From an uncultured Planctomyces sp. (GTDB lineage Bacteria; Planctomycetota; Planctomycetia; Planctomycetales; Planctomycetaceae), in assembly GCA_937904325.1 (NCBI GenBank), contig CALGTK010000134.1, forward strand, positions 1 to 54,779: 54,779 nucleotides of DNA. Reading direction: 5' to 3'. Both the position numbers and the translations under genes were made by a program. Below the pieces are notes generated by a model. It saw only the letters and a program-made list of their open reading frames with translations, was not told the DNA's origin and ran no database searches. This document shows, one piece after another, positions 47,884 to 54,779 of the stretch. Numbering within the stretch: the first letter of the stretch is position 1; every line of letters starts with the position of its first letter.

Positions 47884-48663
47884 ATGTTTCCGAATACGCG
47901 ACTGATCGATTTGAGCGTCCCTTTGGAAAACGAAGCGGTGAGCGAACCGCTGCCTGGAACAATCCACTATGTCGAACACCAAGCTGAAGGTCGGGCTCAG
48001 ATGGAGCAGTTCTTCGGAGTGACTCCGGACGATCTCGTCTGGTCGAACGGCGAGGGCTGGGCGATCGAAGAAGTCCGCATGATCACTCACACCGGGACGC
48101 ATGTGGATGCTCCGTACCACTACGGCCGGACATCTGCCGGGCAACCGGCAAAAACAATCGACAAAGTGCCTCTGGAGTGGTGTTTCGCGCCCGGGGTCGT
48201 GATGGATGTTCGCCATATTGAACCAGGAGCGGAAATCACCGTCGACGATCTGCGAGGAATACTTGACCGAATCGAATATTCGCTCAAACCTGGCGACATC
48301 ATTCTGCTACAGACGGGAGCCGACAAACGAATTCACTCAAAGGAATACTTCCGTCAGCCTGGGCTTGGTCGTGACGGAGTGCTGTGGCTGATCGAGCAAG
48401 GGATCAAGGTAATCGGCATCGATGCTTACACTCTCGATCGGCCATTCGCGGATATGGTCGGAGACTTCAAACGAACGGGCGACGGTCGTCACATCTGGCC
48501 GGCTCACTTTGCCGGATTGACCAGCGAATACTGCCAGATTGAAAAGCTGGCAAACCTTGATCAGATTCCTCGGCCGCACGGTTTCATGGTCTCGTGCCTG
48601 CCGATCAAAATCAAAGCGGCGAGCGCTGCCTGGTGCCGGGCCGTCGCGATAGTCCCAGAGTGA
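47884..48663 (+). CDS. Cyclase-family (kynurenine-formamidase-like) hydrolase
   Basis: 259 residues, intact paralogue of the broken gene at 31489. The family metal motif is THTGTHVDAPYHYG (H-x-G-T-H-x-D), N-terminal LIDLSVPLENEA is typical, and LKPGDIILLQTGADKR plus VIGIDAYTLDRPF follow the cyclase order. Enzymes of this fold hydrolyse N-formylkynurenine, isatin or cyclic amides. Start ATG 47884 has a GAGGTGAG site just upstream; the frame is open farther back without homology. It precedes the UPF0173 hydrolase gene by 91 bases on the same strand. Confidence 0.85.
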   Translation: MFPNTRLIDLSVPLENEAVSEPLPGTIHYVEHQAEGRAQMEQFFGVTPDDLVWSNGEGWAIEEVRMITHTGTHVDAPYHYGRTSAGQPAKTIDKVPLEWCFAPGVVMDVRHIEPGAEITVDDLRGILDRIEYSLKPGDIILLQTGADKRIHSKEYFRQPGLGRDGVLWLIEQGIKVIGIDAYTLDRPFADMVGDFKRTGDGRHIWPAHFAGLTSEYCQIEKLANLDQIPRPHGFMVSCLPIKIKAASAAWCRAVAIVPE

Positions 48664-48754
48664 TGTTTCACGCTCGCAAGTCAAACCGCAGTCCGGCAGA
48701 TTATCGTGCCACAGTTAATGGCGGCGTCACTTTTCAGCAAACACGAGTAATACA

Positions 48755-49438
48755 ATGAGCACAAGAATTATCTGGCTGGGACACGGAACATTTTCCATCG
48801 AGACCGGAGGAAAGACCGTCATTATAGACCCGTTTTTCACGGGCAACCCGGCAGCAACGACAACCGCCGAGGCCGTTTCGCCTGACGCGATGATCATTTC
48901 ACATGGACACGGTGATCACGTCGGCGATGCTGTCGAAATCGCAAAACGCTCGGGGTGCCTGGTCGTTGCGAACTACGAAATTACGGAATGGCTGACTAAG
49001 CAGGGTGTCGAGAACGTGCATCCTCAGCACATCGGCGGTTCACACAAGCATGACTTCGGAACCGTTAAGCTGACGATCGCTCATCACGGCTCGTCCTTGC
49101 CCGATGGTTCAAACGGTGGAAATCCCTGCGGCATCATTCTCAAGACAGACGACGGCACAATCTATCACGCCTGTGACACTGGCCTGTTCTACGACATGAA
49201 GCTGATCGGCGAAGAAGGCATCGATATCGCGATCCTCCCAATCGGCGACAACTTCACAATGGGCCCCGAAGACGCTTTGCGAGCGGTCAAACTGATTGAA
49301 CCAAAGCGAGTCATCCCTGACCACTTCGGAACCTGGCCACTGATCGATCAGGACGTCGCCGCCTGGGCCGAAAGCGTCCGCAACGAAACTTCGACAGACC
49401 CCGTAGTCCTCAAAACGGGACAGTCCGTCGAGTTATAG
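48755..49438 (+). CDS. UPF0173 metal-dependent hydrolase (metallo-beta-lactamase fold)
   Basis: 227 residues, full length for UPF0173. The di-zinc site is visible as SHGHGDHVGDAVE (H-x-H-x-D-H), then AHHGSSLPDGS, the bridging Asp in YHACDTGLFYDM and the terminal His in VIPDHFGTWP. Relatives include UlaG-like lactonases. No signal peptide. Substrate unknown. It follows the cyclase gene, so joint action on a lactone or amide is possible but not shown. Confidence 0.9.
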   Translation: MSTRIIWLGHGTFSIETGGKTVIIDPFFTGNPAATTTAEAVSPDAMIISHGHGDHVGDAVEIAKRSGCLVVANYEITEWLTKQGVENVHPQHIGGSHKHDFGTVKLTIAHHGSSLPDGSNGGNPCGIILKTDDGTIYHACDTGLFYDMKLIGEEGIDIAILPIGDNFTMGPEDALRAVKLIEPKRVIPDHFGTWPLIDQDVAAWAESVRNETSTDPVVLKTGQSVEL

Positions 49439-49496
49439 CGGTATACCGAAATCAGCTGATGGACAACGAAGACGCATCGAATTCACATCACGCAGA

Positions 49497-50954
49497 TCAT
49501 CGAATTTTCACCGGAGGCTTCTGCCCCTTCGGTATCAGCGATGTATACTTACGATCTGACATCCGTTGCTTCCAGTCAGCCCTGGCGGCTTGCACCAGTT
49601 CAGGATTCTCGAACAGGTCGATCGCGCTAATCGCCAACACTTTCGCCGCGTAGTCGATACCCTTCTCGCCAATCGTTGATCCGATACAGGCGACGTTCTG
49701 CCAACTGTGGCCCGGGCTTTCGGCTGCCATACAGGTTGTGCGAATCCCACCAGTCGGAACGTACCATGAAATGTCTCCAACGTCGGTCGAACCTTTGCTT
49801 GGTGTGTTTGATTCTTCGAGCGATTTGATTTCACTGGAGATCGCTTGCGGGAATGTCGTACCGAACTCTTCCACAAGTGGTTGTTGAATTCGCCGCGCAA
49901 ACACACGCTCGTCATCTGTGAATTTCGGAGGGCCGATCCGAGTCAGATTTTCGAACAAGAGTTCGGATAGCGGCGTGTTTTGAATCAGCTCGTGACAATC
50001 GGTGTCAATCTGAACGCTCAGCTTTGTCCGAGTCATCTTCTCGGCACCTTCCGCGATGTCTCGTACCCACTTGAAGTAATACTCGACGTCTTCGTGCTTG
50101 TCGGCTCGTACGAAGTACCAGACGGTTGCCTTTGGAGGCACAACGTTCGGCGCACCGCCGCCATTCGTGATCACGTAGTGAAGTCGAGCGTCTTCTTTCG
50201 TGTGCTCTCGCATGAAGTTGACGCCGACGTTCATTAGCTCAACGGCATCAAGTGCGCTACGGCCATTTTCAGGACTTCCCGCTGCGTGTGCAGAAATTCC
50301 GTCGAAGGTAAACTTCGCAGAAATAAGAGCCTTCGAACTTCCTGCCCAGACGTTGGTCCTGGTCGAAGGATGCCAGTGCAGGCAGACATCGAGATCATCA
50401 AACTGCCCGTCGAGCAGCATGTAGACCTTGCCAATGACCGTTTCTTCAGCGGGCGTTCCGTAGAGTCGGAGCGTTCCCTTCAGGTTGTGCTTCTCCATTG
50501 AAGCCTTCACGGCGAGCGCCGCTCCGAGTGCTCCCGTACCGAGTCCGCTATGCCCGCAAGCGTGACCAGCGGCTCCTTCCTGGAGTGGCAGCCGCTCAGG
50601 CTGAACTTTCTGGGACATACCGGGAAGCGCGTCGTACTCGGCGAGAATTCCGATGATCGGTTTACCGGAACCGTAGCTCGCCACGAACGCCGTCGGCATG
50701 TCAGACACGCCGTGCTCAACCTCAAAACCATTCTGCTTCAATTTTGAAACCAGCAAACTCGCCGACTGATGCTCTTCCAGACCGACCTCGGCAAAATTCC
50801 AAATCGCCTGATTGACTGCCTTCAACTCGTCGCTGCGTGCTTCGACATCGGCAATCGCCGTTTGCTGACTCGATCGAAAATGCTCATCGCATTCTCCACT
50901 CGAAGCCGCTGCGACGACCGCTCCAGCAACCGATAGAAGAATTAGTGACCTCAT
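49497..50954 (-). CDS. Exported M20-family amidohydrolase (AbgB-like)
   Basis: 485 residues from ATG 50954, with AAGGAG 7 nt upstream (a GTG sits directly before). A signal peptide, RSLILLSVAGAVVAAASSG, precedes the catalytic part. Peptidase M20D landmarks are ILAEYDALPGMSQ, the metal-binding GAAGHACGHSGLG (Cys and His), GTPAEETVIGK and the second-shell His in CLHWHPSTRT; the dimerisation insert contains GISAHAAGSPENGRSALDA. The closest named branch is AbgB, which cleaves p-aminobenzoyl-glutamate. Related M20D enzymes remove acyl groups from amino acids. It is on the cdsA side, 65 bases after cdsA, and convergent with the UPF0173 gene. Confidence 0.88.
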   Translation of the reverse strand: MRSLILLSVAGAVVAAASSGECDEHFRSSQQTAIADVEARSDELKAVNQAIWNFAEVGLEEHQSASLLVSKLKQNGFEVEHGVSDMPTAFVASYGSGKPIIGILAEYDALPGMSQKVQPERLPLQEGAAGHACGHSGLGTGALGAALAVKASMEKHNLKGTLRLYGTPAEETVIGKVYMLLDGQFDDLDVCLHWHPSTRTNVWAGSSKALISAKFTFDGISAHAAGSPENGRSALDAVELMNVGVNFMREHTKEDARLHYVITNGGGAPNVVPPKATVWYFVRADKHEDVEYYFKWVRDIAEGAEKMTRTKLSVQIDTDCHELIQNTPLSELLFENLTRIGPPKFTDDERVFARRIQQPLVEEFGTTFPQAISSEIKSLEESNTPSKGSTDVGDISWYVPTGGIRTTCMAAESPGHSWQNVACIGSTIGEKGIDYAAKVLAISAIDLFENPELVQAARADWKQRMSDRKYTSLIPKGQKPPVKIR

Positions 50955-51019
50955 CACGCCACTCCTTATTTAACTGAGTTGTGAAGCCGTTGGGACTGAT
51001 CGTTTGCCAGTTTTCAGCA

Positions 51020-51925
51020 CTAAAGCCACGTCGCCAACGGAAGCACTTTCCATAGCAACAGGGCGACGGGTCCGGAATAGAGGACACTGTCAAGAAGGTC
51101 GAGCAATCCGCCGAAGCCGGGCATCAGAACCGCGGAGTCCTTCTTACCGACGTCTCGCTTGATCAAGGATTCGGCAAGATCACCAACAAGACCGACCACG
51201 CCAATGATCGCTCCGTAGATCAATGACCAGACAATGTTGCAGGGTGTGCCGTTGTCGAAGAAGTATCCAGGTGCGAAATGCAGCCATGCAGTGACAGCAA
51301 TGCTCGATCCAAGCAACGCTCCGAAAGCGCCCATCCAGGTTTTGCCAGGACTCAGCGTTGGAACCAGTTTCTTTTTTCCAAAGAGACGCCCAAGAGTGTA
51401 GCCGCCGATGTCTCCGCACTTGGCGCCGATGACCAGCGAGGCCAGAACCAGATACCCTGCCTGCACGCCGGCTACCCACCTCAGTTGAGTCGTAACGCTG
51501 ATCAGAATTCCTAGATATGCGATTCCCAGAATGTCCGCACCGAGCGTTTCCATTGTTGTACCGGGTTCACGATAGCGGATTGCTCCTCGCAGAAACGCCG
51601 CAAGGATCGACAGACCGAATACGAGCATCGGCAGATCAAAGCAGCCTGGCTTTAGCAGCAAAGTGACGTCGTCCCCCTGCGATACAAGATGCGGCAGCCA
51701 GGTGGCAGCAACGATAAGCGTCGAGCAACTGCCGATCAGGACGAACGACGGACTGAACGATCGAGTCTTCAGCAAATCTGAGAATTCATAAGAGGCTCGC
51801 CAGACCAGCAACAACGACAGACCAAACAGGTACGGCGCCGTCTCACCTGCTCGATGATCAAGCACAAAGATTCCGATAAGAATCGGAACCAGAATGACGG
51901 AAATGCCAATTCGCCAGCCGAGCAT
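51020..51925 (-). CDS. cdsA: Phosphatidate cytidylyltransferase
   Basis: 301 residues with about eight membrane segments. CdsA makes CDP-diacylglycerol from phosphatidate and CTP for phospholipid synthesis. The C-terminal signature is VGDLAESLIKRDVGKKDSAV, then PGFGGLLDLLDSVLYSGPV, where the Asp pair of the S-x-x-K-R-x-x-x-x-K-D-x.. pattern is intact. The cytoplasmic loop GRLFGKKKLVPTLSPGKTW is also typical. It starts 6 bases after uppS, a very common bacterial pair. Confidence 0.95.
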   Translation of the reverse strand: MLGWRIGISVILVPILIGIFVLDHRAGETAPYLFGLSLLLVWRASYEFSDLLKTRSFSPSFVLIGSCSTLIVAATWLPHLVSQGDDVTLLLKPGCFDLPMLVFGLSILAAFLRGAIRYREPGTTMETLGADILGIAYLGILISVTTQLRWVAGVQAGYLVLASLVIGAKCGDIGGYTLGRLFGKKKLVPTLSPGKTWMGAFGALLGSSIAVTAWLHFAPGYFFDNGTPCNIVWSLIYGAIIGVVGLVGDLAESLIKRDVGKKDSAVLMPGFGGLLDLLDSVLYSGPVALLLWKVLPLATWL

Positions 51926-51931
51926 GTTCGA

Positions 51932-52660
51932 TCAGCCTTTCAATCCGCCGTAACGTCGGTCTCGTGAAGCAAACGCGTGAAAAGCTTCGATCAGATCCGA
52001 CCGTCGAAAATCCGGCCAGAACTTCTCGGTGACCCACAGCTCGGCATAGCTGATCTGCCAGAGTAGATAATTGCTGATTCGCAATTCGCCCGCCGTTCGA
52101 ATCAGCAGATCCGGATCGGGCATCCCCACCGTGTAGAGGTTGTCGGCGACCGTGGTTTCGTCGATTTCGTCGAGGCTGAGTTCGCCCGAATGGACCTTGC
52201 GGGCAATCGCGGCCGCTGCATCCGCGATTTCGCTGCGTGCTCCGTAATTTAGAGCCAGGCACAAACGCATGCCGTTATTCTCGCTGCTCATACGGACGGT
52301 CTTGTCGATTTCATGCAGAACACCATCGCTTAATCCTTCCCGCCGGCCAATCGTCGCGAATCGAAGACCTTCTCGCATAATTGTCGAGCGTTCTTCGACC
52401 AGAAACTGCTCAAGAAGATTCAACAGTCGCCGTAATTCGGCCTCTGGGCGTTTCCAGTTTTCGCTGCTCAGGCAGTAAAGCGTAAGCTGCTCCAGCCCGA
52501 GGTCGGCACCAGCCTCGACCATCGCCCGAACGCTCTTGACTCCGCGTCGGTGACCTTCGATCCGGGGCAGTCCGCGCCGCTGAGCCCAACGGCCATTGCC
52601 GTCCATAATGATGGCGACATGGCGAGGAATCGTTTCAGGAAGTTGCTCAGACTGACTCAT
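51932..52660 (-). CDS. uppS: Undecaprenyl diphosphate synthase
   Basis: 242 residues from the ATG at 52660. It makes the C55 lipid carrier for peptidoglycan and O-antigen by adding isopentenyl units to farnesyl diphosphate. The catalytic Asp and P-loop are in AIIMDGNGRWAQRRGLPR, followed by GHRRGVKSVRAMVE. YCLSSENWKRPEAEL and PDPDLLIRTAGELRISNYLLW complete the cis-prenyltransferase pattern. The frame is open to 52747, but homology begins near PRHVAIIMDG and the shorter start is preferred. Downstream of csrA; two hairpins lie in the gap. Confidence 0.96.
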   Translation of the reverse strand: MSQSEQLPETIPRHVAIIMDGNGRWAQRRGLPRIEGHRRGVKSVRAMVEAGADLGLEQLTLYCLSSENWKRPEAELRRLLNLLEQFLVEERSTIMREGLRFATIGRREGLSDGVLHEIDKTVRMSSENNGMRLCLALNYGARSEIADAAAAIARKVHSGELSLDEIDETTVADNLYTVGMPDPDLLIRTAGELRISNYLLWQISYAELWVTEKFWPDFRRSDLIEAFHAFASRDRRYGGLKG

Positions 52661-52697
52661 CAGGGACCGTCGCCAGCGGCTACAGAACGGAAGCGAA

Positions 52698-52752
52698 GGA
52701 GGAATGGGTTCCTCCGTAATGCTCGTTGTACGGAACCCAGGTTTCAACCTGG
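52698..52752 (-). promoter_or_regulatory. Two hairpins in the csrA-uppS gap
   Basis: CCAGGT-ttca-ACCTGG (52737-52752) and GGAGGAA-tggg-TTCCTCC (52698-52715) are perfect 6- and 7-bp stems. On the minus-strand mRNA the second reads ACGGAGGAAC and lies 38 bases before the uppS start. GGA-containing hairpins are what CsrA binds, and csrA is the gene just upstream. The structure is seen; the regulatory role is inference. Confidence 0.4.
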
Positions 52753-52810
52753 AACTGACAGTTGATTACCCGACGAATAAGTCGCCGCGAGACTTCAACA
52801 ATCGAAACAA

Positions 52811-52993
52811 TCAGTTTGACTGGAGCTCGGCGAACTCAGATTCCAGATGGATCACTTCCTCACGATAAGATGGCTCTTGGTGTGGCGACTCGATCGCCAG
52901 TCTTACGAAGTCATCCTCGAATTCGAGCACCGTTACGACGATGTCATTGTCGATGACGATTGCTTCGTTTTCGCGACGGGAAATGATTTGCAT
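52811..52993 (-). CDS. csrA: CsrA-like RNA-binding regulator
   Basis: 60 residues, the size of CsrA. It would bind GGA motifs in mRNA leaders and change translation or decay. MQIISRRENEAIVIDNDIVV matches the first strands (canonical MLILTRRVGE..I). The RNA-contacting end reads ESPHQEPSYREEVIH, keeping the R-E-E of VHREEI. Start ATG 52993 has GAGG 7 nt upstream; the frame extends to 53026 without homology. CsrA commonly controls carbon metabolism, biofilm and motility. It is more diverged than enteric CsrA. Confidence 0.85.
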   Translation of the reverse strand: MQIISRRENEAIVIDNDIVVTVLEFEDDFVRLAIESPHQEPSYREEVIHLESEFAELQSN

Positions 52994-53496
52994 CGCTGAG
53001 CCTCGTAATGAGAGAAAGACCCACATAGAAAAAAGGCGGTCGAATAAACCAGTAAAACGATAAAAAAGAGGTGAGCGTCTATCGAAGTTGGATTACTCCG
53101 TTCGGCAACAGACTGCCGAGCCTTCCAACTCTAAAGATTAAGAGTTGAAAGTTTATTGTAAAGATGGTCTTCACGACGGCAACTTGAAAAAAAACTTCTT
53201 TTTGAAGTCACTTCTTCGCCGTCGACTTTGTTGACATTCGCGTCGCGGAAGTCTCCGCTGAATTGTCGCATCGCCTGAAAAAAGAAAACACAAACAGTCT
53301 CGCGGCTCAACATCCCGATTGATCGACGCTGCGCATATCGTCAGGACTCAAGCAAGTATGTCTGCGTTGTCGCAGTCAGTTGCGGATCACTTAAAGGCTC
53401 GCCATTCTAGAAGTTTACTGGTCCCATGACGATCACGTAAATAAGTTCGTCACCCCACTCCAAACTTACACCTTCGTCTCCGCGAGACTGAATCTC
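52994..53496. other. AT-rich intergenic region with two hairpins
   Basis: About 500 bases between divergent csrA and the SGNH/PVC gene. CAACTCT/AGAGTTG at 53126-53147 forms a 7-bp stem. At 53187-53208 the minus strand reads ACTTC-aaaaa-GAAGT followed by seven T, the form of a weak intrinsic terminator for a leftward transcript. No gene has been identified that would use it, so a short leftward RNA starting within 53210-53490 is possible. The leftward open frame 53131-53313 lacks support. Confidence 0.5.
53187..53208 (-). terminator. Possible minus-strand intrinsic terminator
   Basis: A 5-bp stem (ACTTC/GAAGT) with a 5-base A loop, then seven T on the minus strand. The stem is short and AT-rich, so strength is doubtful. 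It has no assigned upstream gene on that strand within the window. Confidence 0.35.
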
Positions 53497-54779
53497 ATGA
53501 CGCAACAACACTGGATAATCCGTCGATTGGCAAATCCGATTGTGGCCTTAGTTCTGCAAATGTCGGTGTTCCCTGCGGCGAACAGCCAGGGCGCAGAGCC
53601 AACGCTGCAGATCAACAAGGGTGACCATGTCGCCTGCATCGGCAACACTCTGGCCGATCGGATGCAGCATCACGGGTGGCTCGAAACTTACATTCAGGCT
53701 TTGTTTCCCGAGCATAACCTGACGTTTCGAAACCTTGGCTACTCAGCGGACGAAGTGAAACGCCGAGACCGCGCCAACAATTTCGGCAGTGCTGATCAAT
53801 GGCTGACAAAAGTCAAAGCCGACGTTGTTTTCTGCTTCTTTGGTCGCAACGAAGCGTTGAATGGCGACGATGGGCTGGAAGGTTTCAAAAATGATCTCGC
53901 GGCGATGCTCGATGGAATGCGCGGACAGAAATACAACGGCAAGACTGCACCGCGAATTGTCGTCTTTTCACCGATCGCTCATGAAAATGTAAAGAGCCCG
54001 CACCTGCCTGACGGGTCGATCCAGAATGTAAATCTTGAGAAATATACCGCCGCGATGCAGGACGTTTGTAGTGACAAGAGTATTCAGTTTGTCGACATTT
54101 TCACTCCAACCAGAAGCCTCTATGCAACTGCGGAAAAACCGCTCACGATGAACGGCATCCACTTGCTGGACCATGGCAACAAGGCTCTGGCCGAAGTCAT
54201 CGTCAACAAAATATTCAAAAAGGATGCTCCAGCCGATGTCGCGAAACTTCGCGAAGCAGTGCTCGACAAAAACCTGCACTGGTTCAGTCGGTACCGGGTC
54301 GTTGATGAGTACAACGTTTTCGGTGGTCGCTCGAAGCTGAACTGGGACGGATTCTCCAACGCGGACGTCATGGGTCGCGAAATGGAGATCTTCGATATCA
54401 AAACGACCAACCGGGACGTGCGAATCTGGTCGTTGGCTAAAGGCAAAGATCTTCAGGTCAAAGATGACAACCTGCCAGATCAGGTGATCGTTCCGGCCAA
54501 CAGGCAGAGTCAGTTTCAGAAGGCGCTGGGAGACTACCTGGATGGTGAAGTTGCCATCTCGAAAATGACCGTCCACAAAGGCATGGAAGTAAATCTGTTC
54601 GCAACCGAACAGGATTTTCCGCGACTCGTCAATCCCGTGCAGATGGCCGTCGACACGGATAGCCGAGTCTGGGTCTCCGTCTGGCCGTCCTACCCACATT
54701 GGAATCCGGCAGAACCTCGACGCGACGCCCTGCTGATCTTACCGGACGACGATCAGGACGGAGAAGCCGACAAGTGCAT
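53497..54779 (+). CDS. SGNH-hydrolase / PVC-type membrane-bound dehydrogenase fusion, 3' part missing
   Basis: The gene runs off the right edge after about 427 residues. The N-terminus (MTQQHWIIRRLANPIVALVL, then MSVFPAANSQGAE) looks like a signal peptide. An SGNH/GDSL-like domain follows at about 30-250: INKGDHVACIGNTLADRMQH holds the block-I region, though with GNT in place of GDS, FCFFGRNEALNG fits block III, and MNGIHLLDHGNKALAEV supplies the Asp-x-x-His-like block V. From about residue 345, GMEVNLFATEQDFPRLVNPV and QMAVDTDSRVWVSVWPSYPH match the start of the large planctomycete PVC-type dehydrogenase family. The complete protein would normally continue with a propeller and a CxxCH haem domain; that part is not visible. 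Confidence 0.82.
   Translation, partial: MTQQHWIIRRLANPIVALVLQMSVFPAANSQGAEPTLQINKGDHVACIGNTLADRMQHHGWLETYIQALFPEHNLTFRNLGYSADEVKRRDRANNFGSADQWLTKVKADVVFCFFGRNEALNGDDGLEGFKNDLAAMLDGMRGQKYNGKTAPRIVVFSPIAHENVKSPHLPDGSIQNVNLEKYTAAMQDVCSDKSIQFVDIFTPTRSLYATAEKPLTMNGIHLLDHGNKALAEVIVNKIFKKDAPADVAKLREAVLDKNLHWFSRYRVVDEYNVFGGRSKLNWDGFSNADVMGREMEIFDIKTTNRDVRIWSLAKGKDLQVKDDNLPDQVIVPANRQSQFQKALGDYLDGEVAISKMTVHKGMEVNLFATEQDFPRLVNPVQMAVDTDSRVWVSVWPSYPHWNPAEPRRDALLILPDDDQDGEADKC

Noticed and set aside
53131-53313. Leftward 60-codon frame in the csrA upstream region
   Set aside because: Composition and lack of a ribosome site argue against it; it also runs through the hairpin at 53187-53208.

Overview
The window looks like a piece of a Planctomycetota chromosome. 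The sequence is moderately GC-rich and mixes core housekeeping genes with families typical of that phylum. These are a Tat-exported DUF1501 protein, three secreted PQQ-like beta-propellers that begin with a DWPxFRGP-type motif, a Gfo/Idh/MocA oxidoreductase next to a TIM-barrel sugar isomerase, a sulfatase-fold protein, an SGNH protein running into a PVC-type dehydrogenase domain, and LL-diaminopimelate aminotransferase (the one-step lysine/murein route). Genes sit singly or in short runs on both strands. No phage, IS element, CRISPR array, rRNA or tRNA was recognised, so the genus is left open.

Layout. 1-545: start of an Ldh_2-type dehydrogenase (edge-truncated). 1046-2526: lipoprotein amidase coupled to an alpha/beta-hydrolase that lacks its nucleophile. 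2718-6484: proS, a cysteine-less FmdB-like protein, and a convergent FHA-GYF-membrane protein. 6914-11700: dapL, convergent with a very large PutA carrying a histone H1-like tail. 12165-17443: sulfatase-fold protein without the sulfatase active site, then a three-gene sugar cluster (PMI-like cupin, sugar-phosphate isomerase-like, Gfo/Idh/MocA). 17609-19405: greA and a beta-propeller. 20058-24254: unknown secreted protein, htpG and a small protein. 24277-25378: thiS-thiG. 25680-30496: DUF1501, a small secreted protein, a phytanoyl-CoA-dioxygenase-like enzyme and a beta-propeller. 30506-36844 (minus): FAD, 2Fe-2S and molybdopterin subunits of a xanthine-dehydrogenase-family enzyme, thymidine kinase, a frameshifted cyclase and an FAH-family hydrolase. 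37209-39013: ECF sigma remnant, membrane metalloprotease-like protein, NYN-domain RNase. 39182-42639: sdhCAB. 42876-44155: an esterase pseudogene with three lesions. 44618-50954: secreted propellers, gmhA, an intact second cyclase, a UPF0173 hydrolase and an M20 amidohydrolase. 51020-52993 (minus): csrA, uppS, cdsA. 53497-end: SGNH/PVC-dehydrogenase protein running off the window.

Themes. (1) Cell envelope: amidase, dapL, uppS, cdsA and gmhA agree with a murein- and LPS-bearing planctomycete. (2) Oxidative catabolism: PutA, the molybdo-hydroxylase, cyclase/FAH pairs and SdhCAB. (3) Gene decay: the broken cyclase, the esterase pseudogene and the sigma remnant, besides several intact proteins that have lost catalytic or metal-binding residues. 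(4) Intergenic architecture: five different palindromic sequence types, mostly present as closely spaced inverted pairs, similar in layout to REP/BIME elements. The most unusual single object is the PutA with a Lys/Ala-rich, internally duplicated H1-like N-terminus.
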